Positions 38,068 to 47,680 of a DNA stretch of 64,000 bases are shown here, piece by piece; the first letter of the stretch is position 1, and every line of letters begins with the position of its first letter. Both the position numbers and the translations under genes were made by a program. The stretch is from Hymenobacter siberiensis (GTDB taxonomy: Bacteria > Bacteroidota > Bacteroidia > Cytophagales > Hymenobacteraceae). Under the pieces are notes generated by a model. The model saw nothing but the letters and a program-made list of their open reading frames with translations. It had not been told where the DNA came from and made no database searches. Location of the stretch: contig NZ_JAHLZY020000001.1 of NCBI RefSeq assembly GCF_018967865.2, positions 2,108,001 to 2,172,000 on the forward strand, written 5' to 3'.

Positions 38068-38880
38068 GTGCAGGTTCCTCAACAATCAGTCAATCCACCA
38101 ATCCATCAACCCACCAGTCCGCAGCTTGGGTTGGCATTATCGGGAGGCGGCGCGCGCGGAATTGCGCATCTGGGCGTGCTGGCGGCCCTCGATGAGCTGC
38201 AGCTGCCGGTGGCGCGGCTGGCCGGCGTGAGCTCGGGGGCCATTGCCAGCGTGTTTTATGCGGCGGGCTTTGCGCCGCGCGAGATTTTGCGGCTGTTGTT
38301 GAGCACCAATGTCTTTCGGCTCACACGGCCGGCGTTTAGCCGGTTTGGGCTGCTGCATCTCGATGCGGTGGAGCAGCTGCTGGCCCGGCACCTGGGCAGC
38401 ACGGTCAACTTTGAGGATTTGAGCCGGCCTCTGACTTTGGTGGCGACGGATTTGATGGTGGGCGAGTCGGTGTATTTCAGCGCCGGGCCGTTGCTGCCGC
38501 CGCTGCTGGCTTCGTCGGCGGTGCCCATTATCTACCGGCCGGTGGAGTACCAGGGCCGGCAGCTGGTGGACGGCGGCCTGCTCAATAACCTGCCCGTAGA
38601 GCCGCTGCTGGGCCAGCCCAACCTGCGCGTGGTGGGCGTGCACTGCAACCCCATCAACCCCGAAGCCCGCATCCCCACCTTCCGCCGCCTGGTTGAGCGG
38701 ACCCTGCACCTGGCCATCAACGCCAACACGGCGGCCCGCAAAAGCCAGTGCCACCTGCTGCTGGAGCCGCCCGAGCTGCGCCACTACCGGCCCCTGAGCT
38801 ACAAGCGCGGCCCCGAGCTGTTCGAAATTGGCTACCGCTACGCCATGGGCCAAGCCGAGGCTTTACAGGCGCTGCTGTGA
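38068..38880 (+). CDS. Patatin-like phospholipase
   Basis: The protein is 270 aa. The serine hydrolase hallmarks of the patatin family are present: the oxyanion hole GGGARG (about 27-32), the nucleophile elbow GVSSG (Ser about 55), and the catalytic Asp in DGGLLNN (about 172). There is no signal peptide in the first 20 residues, so it is probably cytosolic or membrane-associated. It would cleave acyl chains from phospholipids or related lipids. The start is GTG at 38068; the leading 20 residues (MQVPQQSVNPPIHQ) are Pro/Gln-rich and may not all be translated. The next gene, a PlsC-like acyltransferase, could act on the same lipids. Confidence 0.85.
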   Translation: MQVPQQSVNPPIHQPTSPQLGLALSGGGARGIAHLGVLAALDELQLPVARLAGVSSGAIASVFYAAGFAPREILRLLLSTNVFRLTRPAFSRFGLLHLDAVEQLLARHLGSTVNFEDLSRPLTLVATDLMVGESVYFSAGPLLPPLLASSAVPIIYRPVEYQGRQLVDGGLLNNLPVEPLLGQPNLRVVGVHCNPINPEARIPTFRRLVERTLHLAINANTAARKSQCHLLLEPPELRHYRPLSYKRGPELFEIGYRYAMGQAEALQALL

Positions 38881-39043
38881 ATGGGCGGCAGGCACTGGCC
38901 GCCTCCGGAAGGCTAATATTCGTCCTTTTCGGCCGGGCCGGGCATCCATAAGTTACTTCAAACGCCTAGTTTTACCAGTTGCTTCGGGGCCCTGTTGGGT
39001 TCCGAAGAGCCAACCCATCCCTTATTACCCGTATTCCTCGACA

Positions 39044-39616
39044 ATGTCTCCTCGCGAAAAATCTCCCTTCTGGCATTCCATGGCCACGCTCGTGTTCAAA
39101 GTAGCCGGCTGGCACCTGGGCGAGATTCAAAATCCCGAAATTAGGAAGAGCATGATAATTGCGGCCCCGCACACCAGCAACTGGGACATTATCATAGCCC
39201 GGGCCGCCTTCTACCTGATGGGCGTGCCGGTGCGCTTCACCGTGAAAAAGGAGTGGACCGAAAACTGGGCGCTGGGCTGGCTGGTGAAGGCCATTGGGGG
39301 CCTGGCCGTGGACCGCAGCCGCAACAACAGCCTCGTGGATGGCATGGTGAAGCTGTTTGATACGCACGAAGACCTGGTGATTCTCATCACGCCGGAAGGC
39401 ACGCGCGCCTACCAGCCGCGCTGGCGCAAGGGCTACTATTTTGCTGCCCTGGGCGCGCACGTGCCCATTCGGCTGGGGTATCTGGACTACGCTGAAAAGG
39501 AAGCCGGCATCGGCGAAGCCGTGTGGCCTACGGGCGACTACGAGGCCGACGAAGCCCGAATTAAAGCGTTTTACCGCACTAAGTCGGGGCGCTTCCCCGC
39601 GCAGGGCGTGCGCTGA
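39044..39616 (+). CDS. PlsC-like 1-acyl-glycerol-phosphate acyltransferase
   Basis: The protein is 190 aa, short for the family but complete in motifs. Motif I HTSNWD (H-x4-D, the catalytic pair) is at about residues 43-48. The acceptor-binding region includes FTVKKEWTENWALG, and motif III is PEGTRA (about 124-129). A basic helix follows, and the gene ends with a short tail (GRFPAQGVR). It transfers an acyl chain to lysophosphatidic acid or a similar acceptor. I start at ATG 39044 (MSPREKSPFWHSM) because the upstream frame is basic and unlike protein. A perfect 27-bp inverted repeat follows. Confidence 0.85.
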   Translation: MSPREKSPFWHSMATLVFKVAGWHLGEIQNPEIRKSMIIAAPHTSNWDIIIARAAFYLMGVPVRFTVKKEWTENWALGWLVKAIGGLAVDRSRNNSLVDGMVKLFDTHEDLVILITPEGTRAYQPRWRKGYYFAALGAHVPIRLGYLDYAEKEAGIGEAVWPTGDYEADEARIKAFYRTKSGRFPAQGVR

Positions 39617-39625
39617 AACCAAAAC

Positions 39626-39703
39626 TGTCATTCCGACGCAGGAGGAATCTGAGATGAGCTGTCGGTCAGGCTTATTTCAGATTCCTCCTGCGTCGGAATG
39701 ACA
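39626..39703. repeat. Intergenic 27-bp inverted repeat element
   Basis: Two perfect 27-bp arms (39626-39652 and 39677-39703; TGTCATTCCGACGCAGGAGG begins the left arm) enclose 24 bases. It lies between convergent genes and can act as a terminator. The arm sequence (CATTCCGACGCAGG) resembles dispersed palindromic elements common in Hymenobacter-like genomes; more copies elsewhere are expected. Confidence 0.75.
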
Positions 39704-39713
39704 ACGTTGAATG

Positions 39714-40961
39714 CTAGCAATGGCCGCCCTCGCCGTGCAGAAATACCCGGAATACCGTGCCTTGGCCTTCCTCACTTTCGACGGCGATGTGGCCGCCCTC
39801 GGAATGCACCAGCCGGTTGACGAGGAACAGGCCCACGCCCGTGCCTTCGCCTGCCTGCGGGTGAAACCGCCGGAACAGCTGGAATAGCTCGGAGCCGTAG
39901 CGGTCCAGGTTCATGCCCAGGCCGTTGTCGCGCACTTCGAGTACCGGGCAGCCACTGTCCTGATAGGTACGAACCTGAATATGAGGCACCCGGGCCGGAT
40001 GCCGGTATTTGAGGGCATTGCCCAGCAAGTTGATGAGGATGGTGCGCAGGTTGCTGCGCACGTAGCTCAGGGCGGGCAAACCGGCAAAATCGGTGTCGAC
40101 GCGGGCTTCGGTGGCTGTTAGCTGCGGGCGCAGGGTCTTTAGCACGTCGGCCACGAGGCTGGTCAGGGCAACCTCCTCGGCGGCCTGCTTGCCGGGGCTG
40201 CGCTGCTCCTGCACCACGGCGGCCAGGTCGGTGATGGTGGTGGACAGGCTGTGCAGCGATTCTTCCAGCAGGCGCAGCACTACGGCCTCCTCGGGGTCCT
40301 GGAAGGTGGCACTGCGGCGAAGCTCGTCGAAGAGGCCGCGCAGGTTGTTGAGGGGCTGGCGCAGGTCGTGGCTGGCCGCGTACACGAAGTTGTCGAGGTC
40401 CTGATTGGTGCGGGCCAGGAGGCGGTTGCGCGCCCCGATTTCCTGGTTGGCGGCGCTGAGCTGGGTGTTTTTCTCGTGGAGCTCCTGCCGGGTTTCGGTG
40501 AGCGCGGCCAGGGAGTCGCGCAGCTCGCGGTTCACGTCCTGCAGCTCGCCGTGGTAGCGGGCCACGTACTGGCGCCACTCGTTTTTCTCGATGGCGTACA
40601 GCACGGTTTTATTGAGCAGCTCGCGGTCGAACTGCTGTTTCACCAGGTAGTCGAGGGCGCCGGAGTTGAGGGCGCGCACGGCCAGGGCTTCGTTGCCGCC
40701 GCCGGTTATCATCACCACGCATAGCGTATCGGGTGGGGCCAGCTCGTTCAGGGCATCGAGCAGGTCGAGGCCGTCAGTGTCGGGTAGGTTGTAATCAAGC
40801 AGAACGCAGTCGGGCTGCTGCAGCTGAAATTGCTCCAGGCCCTCGGCCCCCGAAGAAGCCTCTATGATTTCAATACGCTGAAATCCAGCGTTCTGTCCCA
40901 GGAAGCGCCGGTACAGCATTCGGTCCTCCGGGTTGTCGTCAATCAGTAAAATTCGCTTCAC
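39714..40961 (-). CDS. REC-histidine kinase hybrid protein
   Basis: The protein is 415 aa, with the receiver first: residues 1-118 are a REC domain with D9, D10, phosphoacceptor D56 (CVLLDYNLPD) and K107 or K108. A coiled coil follows (about 130-190). The HisKA motif is NFVYAASHDLRQPLNNL with H198, then the HATPase N, G1 (DNGLGMN) and G2 (GEGTGVGLFLV) boxes. A REC domain in front of a kinase is typical of a phosphorelay partner that receives phosphate and then signals. It ends the operon of the phytochrome and lies seven bases from the preceding response regulator gene. Confidence 0.88.
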   Translation of the reverse strand: MKRILLIDDNPEDRMLYRRFLGQNAGFQRIEIIEASSGAEGLEQFQLQQPDCVLLDYNLPDTDGLDLLDALNELAPPDTLCVVMITGGGNEALAVRALNSGALDYLVKQQFDRELLNKTVLYAIEKNEWRQYVARYHGELQDVNRELRDSLAALTETRQELHEKNTQLSAANQEIGARNRLLARTNQDLDNFVYAASHDLRQPLNNLRGLFDELRRSATFQDPEEAVVLRLLEESLHSLSTTITDLAAVVQEQRSPGKQAAEEVALTSLVADVLKTLRPQLTATEARVDTDFAGLPALSYVRSNLRTILINLLGNALKYRHPARVPHIQVRTYQDSGCPVLEVRDNGLGMNLDRYGSELFQLFRRFHPQAGEGTGVGLFLVNRLVHSEGGHIAVESEEGQGTVFRVFLHGEGGHC

Positions 40962-40967
40962 AGAGGT

Positions 40968-41414
40968 TTAGCCAGCCAGCGGAAGCTCGGAAGCCTCCAG
41001 CCAATAATGAATAATAAGCCGCACTTTTTCTTCCAGCTCGGGGTAGCCAATGGGCTTGGTGAGGTAGCTGTTGGCCCCCAGGCGGTAGCACTCGGCAATA
41101 TCGGTGCTATTAGACGAAGTAGTGAATACGATAACCGGAATACTCTGCAGGGCCGGGTCATTTTTCAGTGCGTCGAGCACGGCGCGGCCATCGGTGCCGG
41201 GCATATTGAGGTCGAGCAGGATGATGACGGGCAGCTGGCTGGGCCAGTTCGGGTGCTTGCCGTAGCCCTTGAGGTATTCGAGGGCCTGGTCGCCGTCTTC
41301 GCAGCGCAGCACGGGGTTGGTCACCGCGTTTTTGTAGAAGGCCCGGCTCAGGGCCGTAAAGTCTTCGATGCTGTCTTCCACCACGAGGATGGGGATGAGG
41401 GCGGTGGGATTCAT
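40968..41414 (-). CDS. Single-domain response regulator
   Basis: The protein is 148 aa and consists of a REC domain. Acidic residues E13, D14 and the phosphoacceptor D68 (LPVIILLDLNMPGTDG) are clear, followed by the Thr in PVIVFTTSS and the Lys in YLTKPIGYPELEEKV. No output domain is attached, so it likely passes phosphate between the phytochrome kinase and the next protein in the operon. It starts at ATG 41414, four bases after the phytochrome stop. Its end and the next start are six bases apart, which is a tightly coupled operon. The longer open frame upstream is the shadow of the phytochrome gene. Confidence 0.9.
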   Translation of the reverse strand: MNPTALIPILVVEDSIEDFTALSRAFYKNAVTNPVLRCEDGDQALEYLKGYGKHPNWPSQLPVIILLDLNMPGTDGRAVLDALKNDPALQSIPVIVFTTSSNSTDIAECYRLGANSYLTKPIGYPELEEKVRLIIHYWLEASELPLAG

Positions 41415-41418
41415 TGAT

Positions 41419-43734
41419 TTACAGATTGTTGGCCAGCGAAAAATAAAAGGTGGCACCATGGCCGAGTGTGGAATCAACCCACAACTCGCCGCCGTGTTTT
41501 TCCACCATCTTCCGGGCAATGGCCAGGCCCGCGCCGGTCCCTCCACCGTACTTGTCCTGCGCGTGCAGGCGCTTGAATATTTTGAAAATATTGTCGTGGT
41601 GCTTCGGGTCGATGCCGATGCCGTTATCGTGTACGTAAATAACGGTAAAACCGGCCGGGTCACCGGTGCCTTTGGGGCCGCGAATTGCGGGCGGGGCCAC
41701 GCCAATGATAACGTGCTTATCGGGGTGGTTATTGTAGCGCAGGGCGTTGGTCAGCAAGTTGTTGAATACCTCGTGCAGCGAGGTGCGGTTGCCGCGCACG
41801 GTGGGTAGGGAAACGGGCACCGTCACCGTGGTGCAGGTTTGCTCCAGGCGGGGGTGCAGCAGGTCGATAATGTCGGCCAGGGCATCGTTCAGGTTCACGG
41901 CCTCCACTGCCATTTCAACCCGGCTCACACGCGAGAGTTGCAGCAGCGCCTCAATCAGCGCCTCCATGCGCTGGCTGAGGCGCACCAGGGTCTGGAGCTT
42001 GCTCACGCCCTCATTATCAAGCTTATCGGCGTAGTCTTCCAGCAAAAACAGCGAGTAGTTATGAATGCCGCGCAACGGTTCCTTGAGGTCGTGCGAGGCC
42101 ACGTAGGCAAACGAGTCCAGCTCGTCGTTGCTGCGCTCCAGCTCGGCGTTGAGGCGGGCCAGGCTGATGGCCTTGGCTTGCAGCTCGTTAAATATTTTTA
42201 GCCGGATGTCGGAAATATGCAGGCGAATTTCTTTGGCCGCCTCAATTTCCAGGGGCCGCCACGGGGCCGACGTTTCCTCCACGGTTTGCTTCCAGGCCTC
42301 AAACGACTGCCGGGGCGAGAGGAAAATCTGCCCATCCACGATGGTCTGGTTTTTTTCGTGGCGGCCGGCCCAGGTCACGGTTTGCAGCTGCTCGGGCCGA
42401 AACCAGAAGATGTACTCCCCCGCCTCGCGGGCCAGCGCCACGGCCAGAATGCCGCTGGCCGTGCTCCGGATGACCTTACCGGCCGGGTTCAGCCGTGCGT
42501 AGGAATCGGTCACGAAAATATCGTGCGGGTTGTGGGTGCGCAGCCATTCCACCAGCTCCGTAATCTGGGCGGGCGTGGGCGTGTGGCCGAGGGTAATGAT
42601 TTCACCAGCGAAGCAAATGGCCGCGCCGCCGCAGTCCAGCACATCCAGCAGGCTGGGGGTGAAGCGGTGCAGGCCATCCAGAAAATTCACCTGCGTGCTC
42701 ACCAAATCGAACAGCCGCACCTGGGCCTCGCGCATGCGCAGGCGGTAGGCCTGCTCGTCCTGCTGCTCCTTGCTTTTGAGTAGCGCCGACACCGCTTTGC
42801 CCAGAAACTGGCACAGGTCGCGCAACTCGTAGCTCACCAGGCGCGGGGTTTGGTGGTGGCAGGTTATCATGCCCCACAGCTGCCCTTCCTGAATGAGCGA
42901 AATGGTCATGGTCGCCTCCGAGCCCAGGTTATGCAGGTATTCGAGGTGAATGGGCGACACGCTGCGCAGCACCGAATACGTCATGTCGGGCGGGCGGCTG
43001 GCCCCGGGTGCCACGGCGGGCACCAGCGGCACCGGCTGGTACCGGGCATCGGGGATGAAGCGGAGCCAGTTTTTGAGGTACATGGCCCGCGCCTGCTTCG
43101 GAATGTCGGTGGCCGGGTAGTGCATGCCCAGCCAGGGGGGCAGGTCTTCGCGCACGGCCTCGGCAATTACTTCGCCGCTGTCGTCGGGCGCGAAACGGTA
43201 GATGGCCACCCGGTCGAACCCGGTGATGGCCCGCACCTGCTCGGCCGTTAGCTGGCAGCAGTCGAGCACGGTTTCGGCCGCGAGCAGGCTGCCCAGGCTC
43301 ATGTTGAGCGCCGACAGGTCGAAGGCGCTGACCGTGGTATCGGCCACCGGCTCGCCTTCCACCCACAGCAGGCCATCGTAGCGATGCAGGATGAGCTTGT
43401 AGGCCGGCTGGCCTACCACCCGCCCCAGGCGAATGCCCAGCAGCCGCGCCTCCGGCCCCAGCGTGGCCCACAGGCGCTCTACTGCCACCAGCTGCTCGGG
43501 CTCCAGCAAAATGCCTAAGCCGGCCCCGATAATGTTTTCGGGAATTATGCCTAGCAGCGCCAGCGTGTTGGCGCTGGCCTGCACCACGCGGCGGCTCTGC
43601 TCATCGAGGCACAGCAAAAAGCCGTAGGGCTGAATCAGGCCGGGGAGGTGAATGGGCTCCCGGTCGCAGTTGCTAAGCGTGATGGACTGGCCAAGCAGGC
43701 TTTCATCGGTAAGGGTTAGCGCTGATTCAGCCAT
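41419..43734 (-). CDS. bphP: Bacteriophytochrome histidine kinase
   Basis: The protein is 771 aa with PAS, GAF, PHY and kinase domains. C23 in SNCDREPIHLPGLIQPYGFL is the biliverdin-binding Cys. GAF carries PATDIP with D210, H263 in SPIHLEYLHNL and H293/H294 near GMITCHH. The PHY tongue has PRQSF at 474-478. The kinase part has H548 in SFAYVASHDLKEPLRG, then HATPase boxes (DNGIGIDPKHH, GGGTGAGLAIARK). It senses red and far-red light through biliverdin and signals by phosphorylation. It overlaps the heme oxygenase gene by 19 bases, the enzyme that makes its pigment, and is followed by two receiver proteins. Confidence 0.96.
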   Translation of the reverse strand: MAESALTLTDESLLGQSITLSNCDREPIHLPGLIQPYGFLLCLDEQSRRVVQASANTLALLGIIPENIIGAGLGILLEPEQLVAVERLWATLGPEARLLGIRLGRVVGQPAYKLILHRYDGLLWVEGEPVADTTVSAFDLSALNMSLGSLLAAETVLDCCQLTAEQVRAITGFDRVAIYRFAPDDSGEVIAEAVREDLPPWLGMHYPATDIPKQARAMYLKNWLRFIPDARYQPVPLVPAVAPGASRPPDMTYSVLRSVSPIHLEYLHNLGSEATMTISLIQEGQLWGMITCHHQTPRLVSYELRDLCQFLGKAVSALLKSKEQQDEQAYRLRMREAQVRLFDLVSTQVNFLDGLHRFTPSLLDVLDCGGAAICFAGEIITLGHTPTPAQITELVEWLRTHNPHDIFVTDSYARLNPAGKVIRSTASGILAVALAREAGEYIFWFRPEQLQTVTWAGRHEKNQTIVDGQIFLSPRQSFEAWKQTVEETSAPWRPLEIEAAKEIRLHISDIRLKIFNELQAKAISLARLNAELERSNDELDSFAYVASHDLKEPLRGIHNYSLFLLEDYADKLDNEGVSKLQTLVRLSQRMEALIEALLQLSRVSRVEMAVEAVNLNDALADIIDLLHPRLEQTCTTVTVPVSLPTVRGNRTSLHEVFNNLLTNALRYNNHPDKHVIIGVAPPAIRGPKGTGDPAGFTVIYVHDNGIGIDPKHHDNIFKIFKRLHAQDKYGGGTGAGLAIARKMVEKHGGELWVDSTLGHGATFYFSLANNL

Positions 43735-44300
43735 GCGGATAGTGCTTGGAACGTATGAACGGCCGAGGCCACGATGGCCGCTGGCTCTTCGGAGCCGGTT
43801 TCGGCGGCTTCGGTCAGGTGCTGGCAGAAGCCTTTCCAGAGTGGCCCGGTGCGCTCGGCCCGGCCCGTGAAAAAGGCGTGCGGGGCAATGCCCGCCTTAT
43901 CGAGCTGCCGCGCAATGACCTGCCCGCCCAGCGTCGAGCCTTCGAGCACGTACATGGCCCCCAGCAGCTGGGCGCGGGTGCCGAGCGGCGGCAGCCCGGG
44001 GTAGAGCGGCGGCGCGGCATCGTGGCCCAGCCGAGCCAAATCTTTCAGGATGAGGGGCGCGCGGTAGCGCTGGTCGAGCTGCCAGGCTGGCCCGAAAAAA
44101 GTAGCGTGGGCGTGCAGCTGCGCCTCGTACGGTGCCAGAAAGCCGTACATCTTGGCCAGGAACCGGGCGGTATCGGCTGCCGTTACCGTGCCTGCCGCCA
44201 AGGCCAGGTTAAATGGGTTTTGCTCCACTGCATCGTGGAAGGGTCTGGTTTCGTGACGAAGACGCGGCAGAATAGCCGGGCTTTCCGGAGGGTTGGGCAT
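43716..44300 (-). CDS. bphO: Heme oxygenase (biliverdin-producing)
   Basis: The protein is 194 aa. The proximal histidine is in RPFHDAVEQNPF (H22 counted from this start). A conserved helix follows (DTARFLAKMYGFLAPYE), and the G-rich helix over the heme appears as LLGAMYVLEGSTLGGQVIAR. These are the features of bacterial heme oxygenases that open heme to biliverdin, iron and CO. The start is ATG at 44300; the longer frame begins with TTG. The gene overlaps the phytochrome gene by 19 bases and is its natural partner, supplying the chromophore. It is the first gene of the light-sensing operon. Confidence 0.93.
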   Translation of the reverse strand: MPNPPESPAILPRLRHETRPFHDAVEQNPFNLALAAGTVTAADTARFLAKMYGFLAPYEAQLHAHATFFGPAWQLDQRYRAPLILKDLARLGHDAAPPLYPGLPPLGTRAQLLGAMYVLEGSTLGGQVIARQLDKAGIAPHAFFTGRAERTGPLWKGFCQHLTEAAETGSEEPAAIVASAVHTFQALSAWLNQR

Positions 44301-44361
44301 AAAATAGAACAACGTTAGCTGGGCGAAAGTAGGCCATTGAGCGCGGCGCGGTGGCTTTTAT

Positions 44362-45024
44362 TCAGTCCTGGGTCAGGGCGTAGCTCACCAGGTTGGCCCC
44401 CATGCGCAGGGCGGCATCGTGCGTGGCGGGCGAGTCTTCGGGGTAGGTGCCCACGTCTTCCCAGCCGTTGCCGAGGTCGCACTCATAAGAGTAGAAGCAC
44501 ACCAGCCGGCCTTTGTACACCAGCCCGAAACCCTGGGCCCGTTTGCCATCGTGCTCGTGCACCTTGGGCAGGCCCCGGGGAAACTGGTATTTCTGATGAT
44601 AAATAGGATGCGAGAAGGGCAATTCCACAAATTCGAGCTCGGGAAACACCTTCTTCATCTCGGGCCGTATAAATTTATCGAGCCCGTAATTGTCGTCAAT
44701 GTGCAGAAAGCCGCCGCCGATGAGGTACTGGCGCAGGTTTTTGGCCTCCACGGCGGTAAAGCTTACGTTGCCGTGCCCGGTCATGTGAATGAAGGGATAG
44801 GAGAGCAATTCGGGCGCGTCGAGCTCCACGGTTGCTTCGTCGGGCGCGATATTGGTTTTCAGGGCCTGATTGCAGAAGCTGATGAGGTTGGGCAGCGAGG
44901 TTTTGTTGGCGTACCAGTCGCCGCCGCCGCCGTAGTGCAGCTTGGCAATTCGGAAGCTGGGGGCGGGCGCGGCGGCCGTGAGGGTGAGCAGAATGGCAAC
45001 GGATAGCAGCAGGGATTTCAGCAT
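44362..45024 (-). CDS. DUF4159 exported protein
   Basis: The protein is 220 aa. A signal peptide (LKSLLLSVAILLTLTAAAPA) is followed by FRIAKLHYGGGGDWYANKTS, an N-terminal hallmark of DUF4159. Later HMTGHGN and FLHIDDNYGLDKFIRPEMKK, and the C-terminal RLVCFYSYECDLGNGWED, fit the same family. The fold is glutamine amidotransferase-like, but no catalytic Cys at the usual place is obvious, so it is probably non-enzymatic. It is exported, likely to the periplasm. It is followed by the divergent light-sensing operon after 61 bases and preceded by a 300-base gap. Confidence 0.8.
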   Translation of the reverse strand: MLKSLLLSVAILLTLTAAAPAPSFRIAKLHYGGGGDWYANKTSLPNLISFCNQALKTNIAPDEATVELDAPELLSYPFIHMTGHGNVSFTAVEAKNLRQYLIGGGFLHIDDNYGLDKFIRPEMKKVFPELEFVELPFSHPIYHQKYQFPRGLPKVHEHDGKRAQGFGLVYKGRLVCFYSYECDLGNGWEDVGTYPEDSPATHDAALRMGANLVSYALTQD

Positions 45025-46758
<1,734 letters not shown>

Positions 46759-46765
46759 GGTGCGG

Positions 46766-46832
46766 GGCTTGTCCCCGCCCGTCGTTGAACGATTTAATCG
46801 GGTCCCGTTCAAAGGCGGGCGGGGGCAAGCTA
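46766..46832. repeat. Imperfect inverted repeat between rtcB and rsmE
   Basis: GCTTGTCCCCGCCCGTC pairs with GGCGGGCGGGGGCAAGC across 33 bases. The core GTCCCCGCCCGTCGTTGAAC is shared with the repeat at 60971-61054. The right arm ends in the rsmE stop codon. It may serve as a terminator for both convergent genes. Confidence 0.7.
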
Positions 46833-47528
46833 CACCACTGCCAATTGCGCCGTGAACACAGCCGCCAGCGCCGCCGTTTCCGTCCGCAGCCGCGAGTTGC
46901 CCAGTGTCACCGGTCGAATTCCGCGCCCCAACGCCAGCGCAATTTCCTGCGGCGTGAAATCGCCCTCCGGTCCGATGAGTACGCAGCAGCCCGGCCCGTT
47001 GCCCACCACCTGCGCCAGCGCCATGCGCTCGCCCGCTTCCAGGTGCGCGATGAAGGTGGTTTCTGGCGTCACGCCCGCCACAAACGCCCCAAAATCGGTC
47101 AGCTCATCCAGCTGCGGCAGCCACGCCTGCCCCGACTGCTTTAGGGCGCTGATGGCGATTTTCTCCAGCCGCTCCAGCTTCAGCTCGCGGCGCTCGGAGC
47201 GGGCGCAGCGCAGGAAGCTGATGCGCTCCACGCCAATTTCCACGGCTTTTTCCACGAACCACTCCATGCGGTCGAGGTTTTTGGTGGGGGCCACGGCTAC
47301 GTGGGTGAAGTAGGGGCGGGGCGCTACCGCTTCGTGGTGCGTGATGCGCAACTGGCAGCGCTTGGGGTTGGCATCGGCCACGGCCGCCTTATAGAGGCCG
47401 CCCCGGCCGTCGAGTAGTTCCACTTCGTCGCCGATGCCCAGGCGCAGCACGCGGATGGCGTGCTTGCTTTCGTCTTCGGGGAGTGTGTAGGTGGGGCCGG
47501 CAAGGTCGGGGGCGAAAAAGGTATGCAT
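46830..47528 (-). CDS. rsmE: 16S rRNA m3U1498 methyltransferase RsmE
   Basis: The protein is 232 aa. The N-terminal PUA-like domain (SKHAIRVLRLGIGDEVELLD) and the C-terminal SPOUT knot (VLIGPEGDFTPQEI, then LGNSRLRTETAALAAVF) are characteristic. The enzyme methylates N3 of U1498 in 16S rRNA with SAM. The start ATG is at 47528, and a stop TAG at 46830-46832 lies in an inverted repeat. Its neighbours are rtcB (convergent) and pckA (same strand, 152 bases upstream), so it is probably transcribed alone. Confidence 0.92.
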   Translation of the reverse strand: MHTFFAPDLAGPTYTLPEDESKHAIRVLRLGIGDEVELLDGRGGLYKAAVADANPKRCQLRITHHEAVAPRPYFTHVAVAPTKNLDRMEWFVEKAVEIGVERISFLRCARSERRELKLERLEKIAISALKQSGQAWLPQLDELTDFGAFVAGVTPETTFIAHLEAGERMALAQVVGNGPGCCVLIGPEGDFTPQEIALALGRGIRPVTLGNSRLRTETAALAAVFTAQLAVV

Positions 47529-47624
47529 AGGGGCAAAGAACGGAGTCGAAGTGTATTGGCAGTTGCATTCGGGCCGCTACGGCTCCGGGTTGGCGGCAGA
47601 ATAAGAGGATTCAAGTACAACGCA

Positions 47625-47656
47625 AAAGCCCCGTCGGCTGCAACCGACGGGGCTTT
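47625..47656 (-). terminator. Terminator after pckA
   Basis: A 13-bp perfect stem (AAAGCCCCGTCGG with CCGACGGGGCTTT) has a 6-base loop, 24 bases after the pckA stop on the minus strand, followed by TGCG. Confidence 0.8.
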
Positions 47657-47680
47657 CTGGTGAGTGAACTGCTCTGAAGC

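Noticed and set aside
39772..40578. 268-codon second minus-strand frame within the REC-kinase gene
   Set aside because: It is Arg/Pro/Ala-rich and overlaps an intact kinase in another frame; a GC-driven shadow.
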